This document shows, piece after piece, positions 22,240-33,971 of a DNA stretch of 64,000 nt. The notes beneath the pieces were generated by a model that saw only the letters and a list, made by a program, of their open reading frames with translations, was not told the DNA's origin and made no database searches. The DNA is from Cristatella mucedo. Taxonomy: Eukaryota > Bryozoa > Phylactolaemata > Cristatellidae. The translations under genes and the position numbers were made by a program. Position 1 is the stretch's first letter. Each line of letters begins with the position of its first letter. The DNA lies in contig WPIO01000031.1 in the NCBI GenBank assembly GCA_009760855.2, positions 205,001-269,000 on the forward strand, in the 5' to 3' direction.

Positions 22240-23290
22240 CCTGGGCTAAATAGAAAGCAGCGCTACGCTCCCACCGGCGGCGGCTGCTGCTTTCGCGTCA
22301 ACTCCCGCTTGCTTTCTCGGCGCTTCGCCAGCCCTGCCAGCGACAGGATTGTGGATCGTCCGCGCCGCTGGCCCTGCTTCCTGCTCGTGTGCACTTGTCG
22401 CAGCAGACACCTCTTGTACGGGCCAACATTTTATCGCGCGATTTGCTAATTTAAAGTTTTAAATTTACATCTATCCCTTTCCTATGCAGGAGTAGTTCAT
22501 CCGAAAGGATTTCTTATCGATCACGATAGCTATCTTTAACCCTTAAATTCATTTTTTTAAGTCCCTACGTGAAATTCAAGTCAAGTTTTAGTACCATGAT
22601 GCTTTCAAGTAAGATCACCTCGTCTAATAATATTAGTGAGTGTTCAACACACACAACATGTGGCCATGTGCAGCTGTTTTCCGGGAGTAGACACTGTGCT
22701 GTTGTTTTATCATTTCTATGTACTTTGACTGTCTTTTTTTTCTTACACTTCGCTGCACTCCGTAATTAGCCGTTAGCAGACTGGCGGTTTTTCGTTGCTG
22801 ACCTGACCTTTGCCTTTTTTCAACGGGTGGCTCGAATCGTGCGATGCCTGAATTTGATGCTCGGCTTTGCAGCCTAGCGTCGAATTCTAAATCATGGCTA
22901 CTAATGGTGATCCTTGATATTCAGCTTTGTGAGATAAGGTTAGACCACGTGCTTAGTTCCCTTCGACTGAATCGACGCGTTTTTTCGTTGGCGTGTTAGT
23001 GTGTTTAGAAATGCAGCTAAAGCATTCTCTTCGGTGGCAGGTGGTCATTTGGGTCATGCCAGAGCAGAGCATGACGTCACTATGCCGCTCGGTGACGTAT
23101 ATTGCCGACTACCCACGGTTTACTCAGCACTCCTGTCTATCCTGGTCGATCGTGGTTGATCTATGTGCCACTCGCTGTAGTACGATCTTTTGTATTTATG
23201 GCTGCGAATACAGCGAGCGACACGTTAAATCTAGGAAAGGCTACTGTCCATCTTGATGTCTTGACTCGAGGCGAAACTAAAGGGAAGTCG
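22240..23290. other. No gene recognised
   Basis: Sequence downstream of the Cys-rich gene with only short open frames and no motif or repeat that I can identify. Confidence 0.5.
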
Positions 23291-23298
23291 AGCGGTTC

Positions 23299-23500
23299 TT
23301 TAGTGCTACAGTCTCGCTCACACGCCTGGATTAGGGCTACAGTCTCGCTCACACGCCTGGATTAGGGCTACAGTCTCGCTCACACGCCTGGATTAGTGCT
23401 GCAGTCTCGCTCACACGCCTGGATTAGTGCTGTAGCGTAGCTCACAGGCCTGCGTTAGTGCTATAGTCTCCTTCACAGCTCTAGATTAGTGCTTCTAGTC
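23299..23500. repeat. 31-bp minisatellite, about 6.5 copies
   Basis: The unit is gctacagtctcgctcacacg followed by cctggattagg. Units 1-4 are almost identical, and units 5-6 diverge progressively to the right. Confidence 0.95.
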
Positions 23501-23509
23501 GTCCATTCG

Positions 23510-24540
23510 GTGAGGCTGCTGTTGAGGGTATCCATACTCAAATGCTGCACGTTTAAAGGAATATATTAAAGCGATCAATAACTGGCCGGAAGAACCAGAC
23601 TGAGCAGCCGACAAAACATGCTTCGATGGCGATCCAGGAAAGAGGCGTAACTCGAGACGAGTCTGTAGAGACGCTTGTGCCTTCCTCTGCAGCGTATTAA
23701 CAACGCTTTACACACTTAAGCGAGGCCGGACGTGATCTGACACAAATGTGTCACGGCCGTTTCGTTAAATAAAAGTCGAAGTCACAGCCACCGAAGTAGT
23801 TGGCCCTAAAAAAGAAGCGACTAGGTTTTCGCAGTCCTCATCAAACATTAGCAGCCACTCAAATCCGAGCTGACGCCAGATAGCGACAAGCGTCTTTTCT
23901 TTGCTAGAATCAGGTCGCCGATTAACAGCAGTTCCGTATAGAACTGGTCACCAGGTGATTGCTGGCGTTCAATCGGATGCTTTGCAGGCGGGTTATGGAG
24001 CGATCGACTGTCTACCGACGCCGCGTCTCAGGAGAGAGACTCGGATGCTGTGCAAAAATGGCTGCTCTATGCCGCTATGACCTGCAGCTCCTCAATCCGG
24101 CCAAGGAGATCTCATCCGAGTGAATTACGCAGATCCGGCTGCTCGTGGTCATTTTAAGCTGATAGCCGCACCTTGTGTACGCTAAGTTCGACTACATAAA
24201 CTCCGGATCAGACTTAGGCCAGAGCTAAGCTGAAAAACTATTCTCTATGCATGTCATAGGTCACTTAAATTCTTACAGAGGAGGTTGCTTAGACTCTCTT
24301 CTGTGCCTCCTTTTCTCTCACTCACCTCTTTCTCTCTCGCATTTTCTCCGTGTATCTCGTCAATTAAACCGCATACATATAGCGCCTAAGACTGCAGCGC
24401 AGCTGTTCTGTTATGAACGTGTCAACTGCCACCTTTAAGTCACTCCATTTTTTGCTCCAGCTGACGTAACGGAACCACTAGTTCGATATCAGGCGAGTCT
24501 TCGTATCATCCACTCTTCTGACTGAAGTCGTTTTAATTTG
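23510..24540. other. No gene recognised
   Basis: No convincing coding, RNA or repeat signal. A CT-rich stretch at 24300-24345 is the only compositional feature. Confidence 0.5.
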
Positions 24541-24544
24541 TGCC

Positions 24545-24725
24545 TCGAATCAACCTCAAATCCTTTTGAGACGATTGTGCCTTTTGTTCGTATGCTCCAC
24601 AAGCCTGGGACTCACTCCCGGCTCCCTTCACATCCCCTGACGGCATTAAAAAGAAGCTAATGTAAAGCGCATATAAAGAGATTGGGTTCTCTGAGGGCAC
24701 TTTATCAAGTGTGTTATTATTGTAA
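24545..24725 (+). mobile_element. LINE family 1, 3' end with internal deletion
   Basis: The C-terminal coding end (caacctcaaatccttttgag, then gcctgggactcactccc) passes directly into the 3' tail block (gtaaagcgcatataaagaga). The approximately 200-base 3' UTR seen at 32100-32290 is missing. Confidence 0.82.
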
Positions 24726-24729
24726 GCTA

Positions 24730-26020
24730 AAAATGTATCCGCTGCTCAGTGTATTTGCTTCGTTTGTGTGTTTTATTGTGTGCGTTGTTTATGCCTGCTT
24801 ACACTGCGCATGTTATAATGAATAATTGATATGCTTGCTTTACAGCATTTTCACTTTGCCAAAAAAGAGAGATTTTGTTGCCTTAGGGCGCTCTGGGAAT
24901 GTCATCTCTGACTCCACTCCTACCCCGACCGTCCCTCCGAGCGTTAGACGGACCTATACAAGATCCGGAGCCCTTCTCGCAGTGCAGCAACTTTCTGACG
25001 TCGATTGAAAAAGAATTTCGCTCTGCTCTCTGCGAGAGACGAGCAAGCTGTATGAGAATAGACGGCAGCAGGAGAGATGATGACTGTGGTTAGTTAGTAG
25101 CAGAGGCCGAGCCACTTACACGCATAGCGCCTGTGGCATGTTCGTGCACAATACGAATCGGCACGGGTTGAGGAAGCACTCGACAATTTGTCTGGCGGAC
25201 AACCTAAAGCGAACAGATCGCGGCCAGCCGTCGCCACAGCCCGGTCGGGGCGGAGCACCCAGGGGAAGCGCTTCATAGGAAAGCTGGCAGCTCGATCAGC
25301 TGCGCTCCGTTTGCTCTCACTGGGGCTCTCGTTTAGGGGCGAGGCTAGTTGGGCCAAGCGATGAAATTATGGAGCCGATGGGACCCAGAAAAGTGCTCGA
25401 GCCAGCCGCGCTGCCGCGTTGCTGTAATCGCAGGCCTGCTGTAGAAGCACTTCAGCGGCTAATGAGTGGCTAGTAAACCTCGATCGGCCGATTGCTGTCG
25501 CAAGTCTTTAAATTTCACTTGGAGCTAGCTTAGAGGATCAAGTACAGCACACTGCAGCGGGGGACTCCAGTGATCGGAACGAAATGCGCCTGCGCCTGCC
25601 TGCCCTGCGAAGGCGCAGGCGTTCCGGCGAATTCCGCTCTTCCTTCCTTTACTTTCGTCACCGAGTCCCATGCCGAGTGCAGCTTTGCTGAGCATCAAAG
25701 CTTGGCCCGTTTGTATCCGGTAATTTGCATCCGGTAATTTTCGTGCGTGCTTTTTGCTTTTGCCTAATGTACATGCGCGCTTTACATCAGGGCAAGTATT
25801 CACACATCACCGACAGCGAAGTGGCAACTACGGCCATATAGATTTTGACGTGCTCGTGGATGCGAGCTTTCGCTCGTATCCGAGAGTAACGTCACTATCA
25901 AAAGCATGTGAGCGAGTCACCCATAAGCCCGCACTGCACCGTCGCACAGCTAACGGTTGCCGCGCAGGTGCATGCTGAATGTGACAGCGAGGCTGCTTGG
26001 GCCAGTGGCAGCTGTACGAG
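24730..26020. other. No gene recognised
   Basis: Mixed-composition sequence with open frames of 60-92 codons on both strands and no recognisable motif. Confidence 0.45.
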
Positions 26021-26024
26021 CCGC

Positions 26025-26335
26025 ACTATATGTATATATATATGTATCTCCGTCAGTAACTCCACAAAGTCATAAAGACCATGTGCGTGTTACGCAGGAG
26101 AGTTTTGTACAGCGAACTCACAGCCTGAGCGGCTTTCGGTACGCATTCGGTACCCAACAGACTTTGTCTCACGCAACAAACAGAAAGTGGGAAGCATAGC
26201 AGAGTCATGAAAGCAGTTGAGGTAGTGAGTAGCATATAAGTAGCAGTTAAGGACCGCTGAAAAAGATGTGCTATAGTCGGCAGTTGGAGAGTAGTTGTAC
26301 TGGCCCCCAGAAGCCAGGCCTGCCGGGCGTATCGG
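26025..26335 (-). mobile_element. LINE family 2, 3' end
   Basis: TA repeat at 26030-26045, then the antisense 3' end (actccacaaagtcataaaga), then a minus-strand frame with YNYSPTADYSTSFSAVLNCY and RETKSVGYRMRTESRSGCEF, nearly the same as the copy at 62.9 kb. Confidence 0.88.
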
Positions 26336-26699
26336 ACAGTCAGGCACTTGCTATGTAGCGAGAACCAAGTCGGGAGTCTGGAGCCACTATGTTATGATCC
26401 GGCACGTTTTCCGTTTCTCCATAGCCAGCCGATATGGGGGAGAGAAGGGGAGAGAGAGAGAGAGAGGCTTCGACAATTGAGTGAGTATAACTCCGATCGA
26501 TCCGGCGGCGTGGCGGCCGCTCGAGCCGTGTCCGCTGGTGAAAGCTACTCACATTCCGTTCTCTTTAGGAGCCGCTCACCAGAGTAGAACTCCGCCCGGA
26601 ACTTCCCACAGTTCGTGAACCTGGAAACAGAAGAAACAAGAGTGAAAACTAGCGAGAGAGAGAGAGAGAACCGATCAAACGTGCTTGGCTACTTTTTTT

Positions 26700-26865
26700 T
26701 ATAATTCATATGTATAGCACGCTAAGAGAACCTAATCTCTATTCAGGCCTTTACATAAGCCACGGGGCTCGAGCCCACGACCTTGGTCCCCTGGGCGAGC
26801 ACCTTAACCACTGGACCAAACCGCCGCTCAATAGAGTCGGGATGCGGCAGTCGATTTCTCGTTTG
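26700..26865 (-). mobile_element. SINE family A (tRNA-derived head, LINE-like tail)
   Basis: On the minus strand the head gives tttggtccagtggttaaggt (A-box-like), then gtcgtgggctcgagccc (B-box-like). The tail is cctgaatagagattaggttc, tcttagcgtgctatacat, close to the LINE family 1 3' end. It resembles a tRNA gene in the first 75 bases but is not one. Confidence 0.85.
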
Positions 26866-27535
26866 CTCGCCTGAAAGTTGCCAGCCACCCTCGATCCTCA
26901 AAGCATAGGCACACGCATCCTTTTGTTGACAGACCAAAGGCGAAATTCTCAGCTAAGTGAAGTGCAACATCTCTGAGAATATCGTTTTATCAGGCGAAGT
27001 CATCCTGAGGTCGCATGACTCTTTTTACAGCAGTTTATAGTGCATGTACCGACCTCTCGCTTTAATTAAGAGATTCTCGTAGCATGCTCGATGTTACGAT
27101 TAGATGTGGGAATTTGCAGCATTGCAGAATTTTTCTCCAGTAAATCATTGGCTCCTACAAAAAAAGTTTTCGCTTACCTTACCATGAACAACAACCTCAG
27201 TAAGCAATTTTGGAAGACTAGCACTTTAATAGATAGTTGCCGAATATGAATGACCTTGAGTTAGGCATGAAGCTCAAAGCGAATCGAATAACTACAGAAA
27301 GATCACAGCTTCTTTTTAACCTGATCTGTTTGTTGCTACCCAATCGAACGCAGTAGAAACACCTCTTACTTGCATGCCGGCGGAAGCATTCCTGTGTTGC
27401 AGCAATGTGTTACCCCGTGCGCATCGTAGGCTAGCTGCTCGATTAAAACCGTGCACGGAAAAGGCCGTTTAAATTGTACATTTATCATACACATGCATGT
27501 GCTTTAGGTATACAATTATGTGTACGTTTATACAG

Positions 27536-27825
27536 TCAGCCCCCCAACTTACGACTGTGCGACTTAAGGAAATTCAAAGATACAAACTCGGGGTCAGGCA
27601 AAAAAAAAGTCCAAAAATCATCATGTATCCAAGAAAACTTTCAAAATCTCCGAGCGCTCCGTAGATTTGACAACGCCACCAAATGTATGCACGGAGGAAA
27701 CGATGCCTGGCATCTATACACTGTACCATAGTAGAGCATATCGTATACCATTCTCGACTTATCAAAGTTCGACTTATGACCGTTTTCCGGTCCCCATCTA
27801 TTTCGTAAGTCGGGGGTTAGGGTTG
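27536..27825. mobile_element. Candidate MITE with CCCCCAACTTACGA-type inverted ends
   Basis: The left end cagccccccaacttacgact and the right end cgtaagtcgggggttagggt are imperfect inverted repeats about 280 bases apart. Inner gacttaagg / cgacttatga motifs are partly symmetrical. TA flanks the left end, as in Tc1/pogo-type insertions. No coding content. Confidence 0.5.
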
Positions 27826-27939
27826 GCAGCTGGTTAATGCCAAGCTCCAGCACTTTCCTCAAGTGGCGAAAGCCGCTTGAGAAAAGAGCCGATGCTACGA
27901 ATATGCTATGAATACGGTACGAATGCTACCGGTTCTGGT

Positions 27940-28660
27940 TCGAGCTCGCGCGGAACGACGAGCGGCGGCGTCGGCGCCGAGAACTGGTCGAGGCAGAGCT
28001 CTCGCGAGCTCGCTCGGCGGCCCAGCTTCGCCGCTGCCTGCGTGCAACTGCCGCCGCCTCCGACGAGCGATGCATAGAATAGGCGACGACGCTCCATCGT
28101 GGCCAGGACACACTCTGGAGCGGCAGACGTGCAAATTCCAAGAATTAACGGCCGCCGGCGCCAGCGAGGACCAGTGAGGATCGGCGGCGCCAGCGGCGGC
28201 GACGTCGGCCGGCCGCGCCTCCTGGCGGGAGCTTCAGAGCCGCGGCGGCTGCGGCGGCGTCCCGCCGCCGCGGTCCTTTCCGCTGCATTCCGCTCGGCGA
28301 CGGCGACAGTGAGGCGCCAAGGCCCGCCCAGTGCGTATCGTTCGCTTTTCTTGTTATTGGAAGGCGCCGTGGGCAACCCGGTCGCCTCGAAACTCTACGC
28401 CACCCAAGCTTATGTCGCAATTTCCGGCGCTTCATGCGTCGGCATTTCGGCTGGGAGTTTTCGGTGGGAGCTGAACAGGCAGAATCCTACGCGGCAGTTT
28501 CACCTTGACCTTGTCCGTAACCTGCCTCGAGCGCCTTGTGCGACGACGCTTCTTCCGCCAAATGCCAGGGTTGCAGCCCGACGGTTCCTCACGCTTGCCA
28601 CGCCCTTGGTCCCCGCAGCTCTGGTGAGAGGGGGAGATTGTCTGCCTTCAAGCTGGAGCT
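27940..28660. other. CpG-rich region with a long plus-strand open frame
   Basis: Very dense CG, with a 187-codon frame on plus (28099-28662) and 156 codons on minus. Both are Arg/Ala/Pro-rich and have no recognisable domain. Long open frames are expected by chance at this GC content. It may be a promoter or first-exon region of an unseen gene. Confidence 0.4.
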
Positions 28661-28699
28661 AGCATTTCGAAAGATTAGCTCCTATGAATTAGCCTCAGC

Positions 28700-29740
28700 T
28701 GGTTACCTAGCGGGAGGAGAACGGTCGACACAGCGGAGCCGTCATCGATGCGAAATATTCTTACGCTGGCGGCATAATCACCCGAAAAAAGAAGCGTTCG
28801 TGGAGAGTCTCTCAGTTCAACTTTGGTAGAGACCGAGAGATACGCTTACCGGAAAGGCCGGTAGTTTTCCTTGGGTTGTCCCTGTGCACGGGTCGTGGGT
28901 TAAGATGGAGATTCGATTAGTTTTGCTGTTGGTTTTTGACAGCCGCCCGCCTGTCCAGCACTTACTCTGTAAGCTCTTTGCTTAGTTGATCTCACATGTG
29001 ATTGCTCCAAATTAGCGCCTGGAGTGGTTCGGTGTCGAAATTACTATTTAACTCCACTTAGGCCAGCTGCACAGTGGGAAATGCGAGCCGAAAGAGGTCC
29101 AGAAGATTTGAGAGAGCTTTTGCATTTGCTTACAGCTCTTGGCACGCGTCGGCTGCACTAAAAATTCTGGATGCATTCCCGTTACGTCGAAGGCTCCCGT
29201 TATGCATAAGAGGCTCTCGGTCATCGGTCGGCGGCGAAGAGAGGGTTATTTAGATCCGACCACGAGCTGTCGTGGGCCTGGGAGATGGCGAGCCGCTGTG
29301 GGAGCCCGAAACTCTTTCGAGCCACCGCAGCGCCTTACAGCTGATAAAAAGAAAGTGACAGGAACAAGAATGTGGTAACTTCTCTAGTAGTGGAGATGGG
29401 AAAATGATGCAAAAAAAGAAGAGATAAGCTCGCGCCCAAGACTTATGGTTCGCATTACGTTTGAAGTTCACATTATTTTTTCTGATCAGTCTCCCCACAA
29501 AGCTCTGGATGCAATGTATCCAATCTTGCTTAACGATTTATTCGGCAAAGGCCATTCCCAGTGCGATAACCGTATGCGCATACGTGCACAGCCACGCCCG
29601 TTAGCCTTGCATTAGTGAGACTTTAGAATCTGAATCAGCCACGTAAGTAGCCCTTAAATTTAGAAAGTTCTGTACCAGCATTGGTGCCGATAGGGCAGAA
29701 GTTTTCTATGGTTCACCTCCCACTGGACAAAACGTGATAT
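28700..29740. other. No gene recognised
   Basis: No repeat family or coding motif seen. Confidence 0.45.
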
Positions 29741-29754
29741 TCGCTGAGAAAATT

Positions 29755-29940
29755 TACAAACTAGCTTTGGTAAAACAAAATATATGAATGTGCCAAGCGA
29801 AGCCAAGGATGTTCTGACGCAGGTCGGGAGGGAGATTCCAAGCTCGTTCTTGTGTCCATGAAAAGCTAGCGGGACCTTTTTTACTGAGCAGAAACTGCAA
29901 CGAAGTTGCACTGCCTCGATGCCACCTTCCTTTCTTCAAG
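29755..29940 (-). mobile_element. Probable LINE C-terminus remnant
   Basis: The minus strand has FCSVKKVPLAFHGHKNELGI and LPTCVRTSL, reminiscent of the [20 protein letters not shown] end of LINE family 1. Heavily mutated. Confidence 0.4.
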
Positions 29941-30027
29941 TATTATGGTAGCTGCATCCACGGATTCGTCCAAGTAAGCTAAGAACCGTATTAAGAAAAT
30001 ACCGCACGTACGCTTCTTCATGTGGCT

Positions 30028-30115
30028 TATGCTCCAAATGTAAAGCGCCTAGAAAGAGGTTGAGTTCTCTGAGGGCGCTTTATCAAGTGCATTACTATTA
30101 TTATTATTCTTACTA
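30028..30115 (+). mobile_element. LINE family 1 3' tail
   Basis: aaatgtaaagcgcctagaaa, gaggttgagttctctgagg, gcgctttatcaagtgc and an ATT tail. Only the last roughly 85 bases are present. Confidence 0.85.
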
Positions 30116-30267
30116 TTATGCATCCGAGACCGGGGATGAGGAGAGTTGACCGATTCATCCGATGCACTGTTCTTATTTCTCTTATTTGCTCGTCAACGGC
30201 GAATATTACCACGGCTCGGGTTTTCAATGCCACGCTTGTTCAATATTGAAGACAAGTAGATGTAATT

Positions 30268-30415
30268 AAAATAAAACCCATTTGCATAGCGCCCCAAGAG
30301 AACTTAATCTCTATACAGGCGTTTCACACATGCCTCGGGGCTCGAGCCGACGGACCTCAACCAGACCTTAGTCGTGGCGAGCACCTTAACATAGGGACCA
30401 AACCAGCTCGGCGAT
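30268..30415 (-). mobile_element. SINE family A copy
   Basis: Plus-strand reading: tttgcatagcgccccaagag, aacttaatctctatacaggc, gggctcgagccgacggacct, then gcgagcaccttaacatagg. Same layout as 26700-26865. Confidence 0.82.
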
Positions 30416-31071
30416 CTAACGATGAGCTTCGATCTAATATGTACAAATGGCATAAGGGCACTTAAAGAGGTCTCCGTAATTATCAGGCCCTAATCTTCTG
30501 CCGTCATTTTTGCAACAGTAGGAATGCCCTTGTGTAGCAATAAATAAGGACCTGAGCAGTTCAACCGCCATGCCATCGCTAGCCCGTGACAGCCCTCTCT
30601 CCTCGGGACTTAGAAACTATGCTTGGATACAAAACGAAAGGAAAATAATGTCAATAAGGCTTGAGAAGAGAGACAATGGGTTCTTTAAGCGACCGACACA
30701 TTTCCGGAGAGACTTCTGCAGCCACAAAATGAGATGCGAAGAAGCTGCAGCAGCGTCGATCTCTTTCCTTCGCTCCAAAGCCTGTCACTGTGCGTCGTAG
30801 CCGATCCTATGTCCTAAGTGTGAGTTGGTGTGAGTTGTTCTACATGCCCGCTCAACCCTGCTGAAACTGCGCATGCTTTCGCTGACAAATCAGCACGCTT
30901 GCTTCTCAGCACATTTATTTAAATTACACGGGAAAATGGACCAGTTTTCTTAGCATGCTATGTACGGTCTTTAAAATAAGCGAAATGGTAATTTGTATAG
31001 CTAATGCGGCCTATCGGCGCATACGCAGCAGCGGCACGCCCGCTACACGTCTCTGGGACGTCAGCTGGGAG

Positions 31072-31155
31072 CGCTTTAGAGGGACGGTCGCTTTAGAATG
31101 ACGAAGCCCTTTAGATCGACGGAGCGCTTTAGATCGATGGAGCGCTTTAGATTGA
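31072..31155. repeat. Short tandem repeat (gcgctttagatcgatgga)
   Basis: Four to five imperfect copies of an approximately 18-base unit. Confidence 0.75.
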
Positions 31156-31479
31156 ACGCGAAAGTAAAACACCTGCATCTTTCGCCGTCATAGAAGCGTC
31201 TGGCATTGCAGCACGCTGTAGTGCGGGTGCACTGAACCTCAGGAGTGCCTGCTGGGCATTCTCCTGGGACGAAAGGTCGAGGCGAAATTAATCTTCGCAG
31301 CAACGTGCGCCAACGTGCGCCTTGAGCCACTTGCTCGAATGCCCAGAAACTATGCACGTCCCATGTATACTCGCGAGCTCGAGGGCGATACAGTGACGAC
31401 TGATGTAAGGGTGCGAATGCATTTATCCGCTGCACTCGTTTCTGCCGGTCTTTCGTTCACCTGCGACGGCCAAGTTCGA

Positions 31480-32372
31480 GCATTGAATGTAGACATCGAA
31501 AGGCAAGAGAGAAGGAAGGGACATTCTAGGTGTCATTTTCCAAAGCGACCTCTCGTTGGACGACCACATCAGCTCCACGGTCAAAGCTGCCTATTTTTAG
31601 CTTCATAATATTGCTAAAATTCGGGCTTGTTTAGATAAGGATACCACGTCCAAGTTGGTCCGTGCATTCGTGACATCTCGTCTCGACTTCTGCAACTCAC
31701 TGCTCACTGGCCTACCGGCATGTGCGATCAGGCGATTGCAGCTGGTGCAAAACTCTGCAGCTAGGCTTGTCTGTCGTGAGCGTCGCAGTTGCCACATTAC
31801 TCCACTTTTCGCCGACCTGCACTGGCTACCAGTCAAGCAAAGGACTGACTTCAAAGTTTTGTCGCTCACTTTTAGGTCCCTTCATTCTATGGCTCCAGCC
31901 TATCCCTCCGACATACTCCCCCATCAGGCCAAGCATCGTACCACCCGCTTTTCGGAATCCAACAGTCTACAAATACCTCGTACAAGCCTCAAATCCTTTG
32001 GAGACCATGCATTTAGTTCGTATGCTCCCAAAGCTTGGAACTCCCTCCCAACCTGCGTCAGAACATCCCCTGACCTGACCACATTTAAAAGGAACTTTTA
32101 AACACACCTATTTAGGACAGCATTTAGTGGGTCCCTGTGATTCGTCCTTCACGTGCTTATGCGTGCTGACACTGTGCATGCTGCCACTAACCACATTTGC
32201 ATGCTGACCCTGTGCATGTCACCCCTAACCATGTTATTCATTTTGTTTGTTTTTCAAGCATGATTTTACTTACCATTTAATTGCATCTCCCTTTGCAGCA
32301 AATGTAAAGCGCCTAGAAAGAGATTAAGTTCTCTGAGGGCGCTTTATCAAGTACATTATTATTATTAAGAGA
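31480..32372 (+). mobile_element. LINE family 1, intact ORF2 C-terminus and 3' end
   Basis: A 148-codon open stretch (31655-32101) reads VRAFVTSRLDFCNSLLTGLP, VQNSAARLVCRERRSCHITP, LHWLPVKQRTDFKVLSLTFR, and [20 protein letters not shown] to a stop. An approximately 200-base 3' UTR and the tail block with ATT repeats follow. It is the best preserved copy of this part and 5'-truncated as usual for LINEs. Confidence 0.92.
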
Positions 32373-32654
32373 GAGGAAAGAGAAAGAAAACAGGAAGATA
32401 TGAGAGTGCTGAGAGATGAGAGCAACAAGAAAAAAGAGGCGAATTGGGAACGAGAGTTTTCTAGATTGGTGCGTTTCTGAGCTTGTTCATGGCGGTCTTG
32501 CCAGCGTCGTACTCAATTCGAGTTTCATTTTGAGTCTCGTAATAGTAAAGGCCTGCATTGATGATGCGAATGTGGTGCATTAACTCATCATCGACCCCTC
32601 CCCAGCTAAAAGGCATTTAATTCGAGCATCAGCTCTGCCAACAACATTTTAGAC

Positions 32655-32839
32655 CAGCGGTTCTCAACCTGTGGGTAGCGACCCCTTTAGTGGTCGAACG
32701 ACCTTTCACAGGGGTCGCCTAAGACCATCAGAAAACACGCATTTCCACATTTTGCACGCAATAGTTTTATGGTTGGGGTCGCCACAACATGAGGAACTGT
32801 ATTAAAGGGTCGCGGCATTAGGAAGGTTGTGAACCACTG
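32655..32839. mobile_element. SPIN-like non-autonomous hAT element with 8-bp target duplication
   Basis: The ends are inverted: cagcggttctcaacct at the left, and cagtggttcacaacct as the reverse complement of the right. The element is 185 bases with no coding capacity. It is flanked on both sides by the same eight bases, TTTTAGAC (32647-32654 and 32840-32847), the target duplication size of hAT elements. The interior (gggtcgcctaagaccatc, atgaggaactgtattaaagg, gtcgcggcattaggaaggtt) matches from memory the SPIN/URR-type hAT MITEs of tetrapods, which are known to have spread horizontally and also to occur in some invertebrates. The boundary evidence is direct; the family name is recollection. Confidence 0.9.
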
Positions 32840-33719
32840 TTTTAGACTGTCTCCCGATATCGCCGACTCCGTGCAAAAAATCATCAGCACGGTATACTTG
32901 CCACATAATAAACTAGTCAGGAATAAACTGCACAGAGAAAGAGAATAGCGCCAGTCCAGGTATTCGTAGCTGCAGCAGCAGAGGCTGAATAATAAAACCT
33001 CTTTCAAATGCTTGCGTGCTCATCAGAGATCTTTTGCCCTCGAGCAGCTCTTCTGCTTTTGTCCACGTTATCAGCGTGGCGGGCTGAGTTCCTATAAGCA
33101 CTAACCCGGGGAGTCAAACAGCTGCAGTGCAGTACTTCGTTACCGCCTACTTAAGGTGCAGGAAATATTGCCGCCTAACGGCTTCCGACATCCGCATATT
33201 ACCAACCGCCGACCGGTCGGCCTCCAGTGCGCCATGCCCAGTAGCGAAAACTCCTCGGCTGCAGAAGCAGGCATTACTTGCGACAGTTTACGAAGTAAGA
33301 CGGCCGCTCGGGGGGGGGGGGATTTTGCAAAGATACGCGAATCATTCGTTAATCCCACCCTTATTTTAGAGCTTTTTCTGCCCTCTCCAATACAACTTAT
33401 AGCATTCAAAAGGCTAGCTCCCGCGCCACTCATTTTAAAGGCAACACTAGATCAAGAAAACTTGACAAACTCCCGCCCACTCTCCGCACTGTCTTTCCAA
33501 TCAAGGTCACTGGAACGATCAGCGGTAGACCATTTTGACCCTGCAATTAAAACCTCAAGCCTAGAAAGTAAGTTTGTCAGACTTTAGAGCTAATCTCTAC
33601 GAATAGTTGGCACGTTGCCGGTGTGGTAAAGACTTTCTCAATGGACGCTGGCTTAGCTAGTCTCTCGACTAGTTCTTCTGGACATCGGCTTTACGTTCGT
33701 TCGATGCTACTGATCACCA

Positions 33720-33945
33720 AGTCCTTCTCTGGTGCCTATCATCTCGCCTCGGCGAGACAGTCACAGCACTAATGGTTGATTCCAATATCAGCAGGAAAAT
33801 TTCAGGGCGTCAATGCCAACGGGAAACGGTCATCCGGAGAGCGCTTACAGTATGTCATAACGCCACGAGGATTTTTGCATTTACGTCCACTTCTTTTCAT
33901 CATCACTACTCCACCCTCTCGCCGATGTAATCACCAAAAGCACAG
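33720..33945 (+). mobile_element. LINE family 1 RT fragment
   Basis: VNANGKRSSGERLQYVITPR followed by LHLRPLLFIITTPPS mirrors VNGQTSSKEPLKYGVPQGAV...GPVLFVVYTLPL of the 7.7 kb copy. Degenerate. Confidence 0.6.
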
Positions 33946-33971
33946 TCAACGCTGTCATTATATAAATAAAT

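Noticed and set aside
23299-23500. CRISPR-like array
   Set aside because: Units are contiguous with no unique spacers, in an animal genome; it is a minisatellite.
28099-28662. 187-codon plus frame as a gene
   Set aside because: Very high GC makes long frames likely by chance and the residues show no recognisable domain; kept only as a CpG-rich region.
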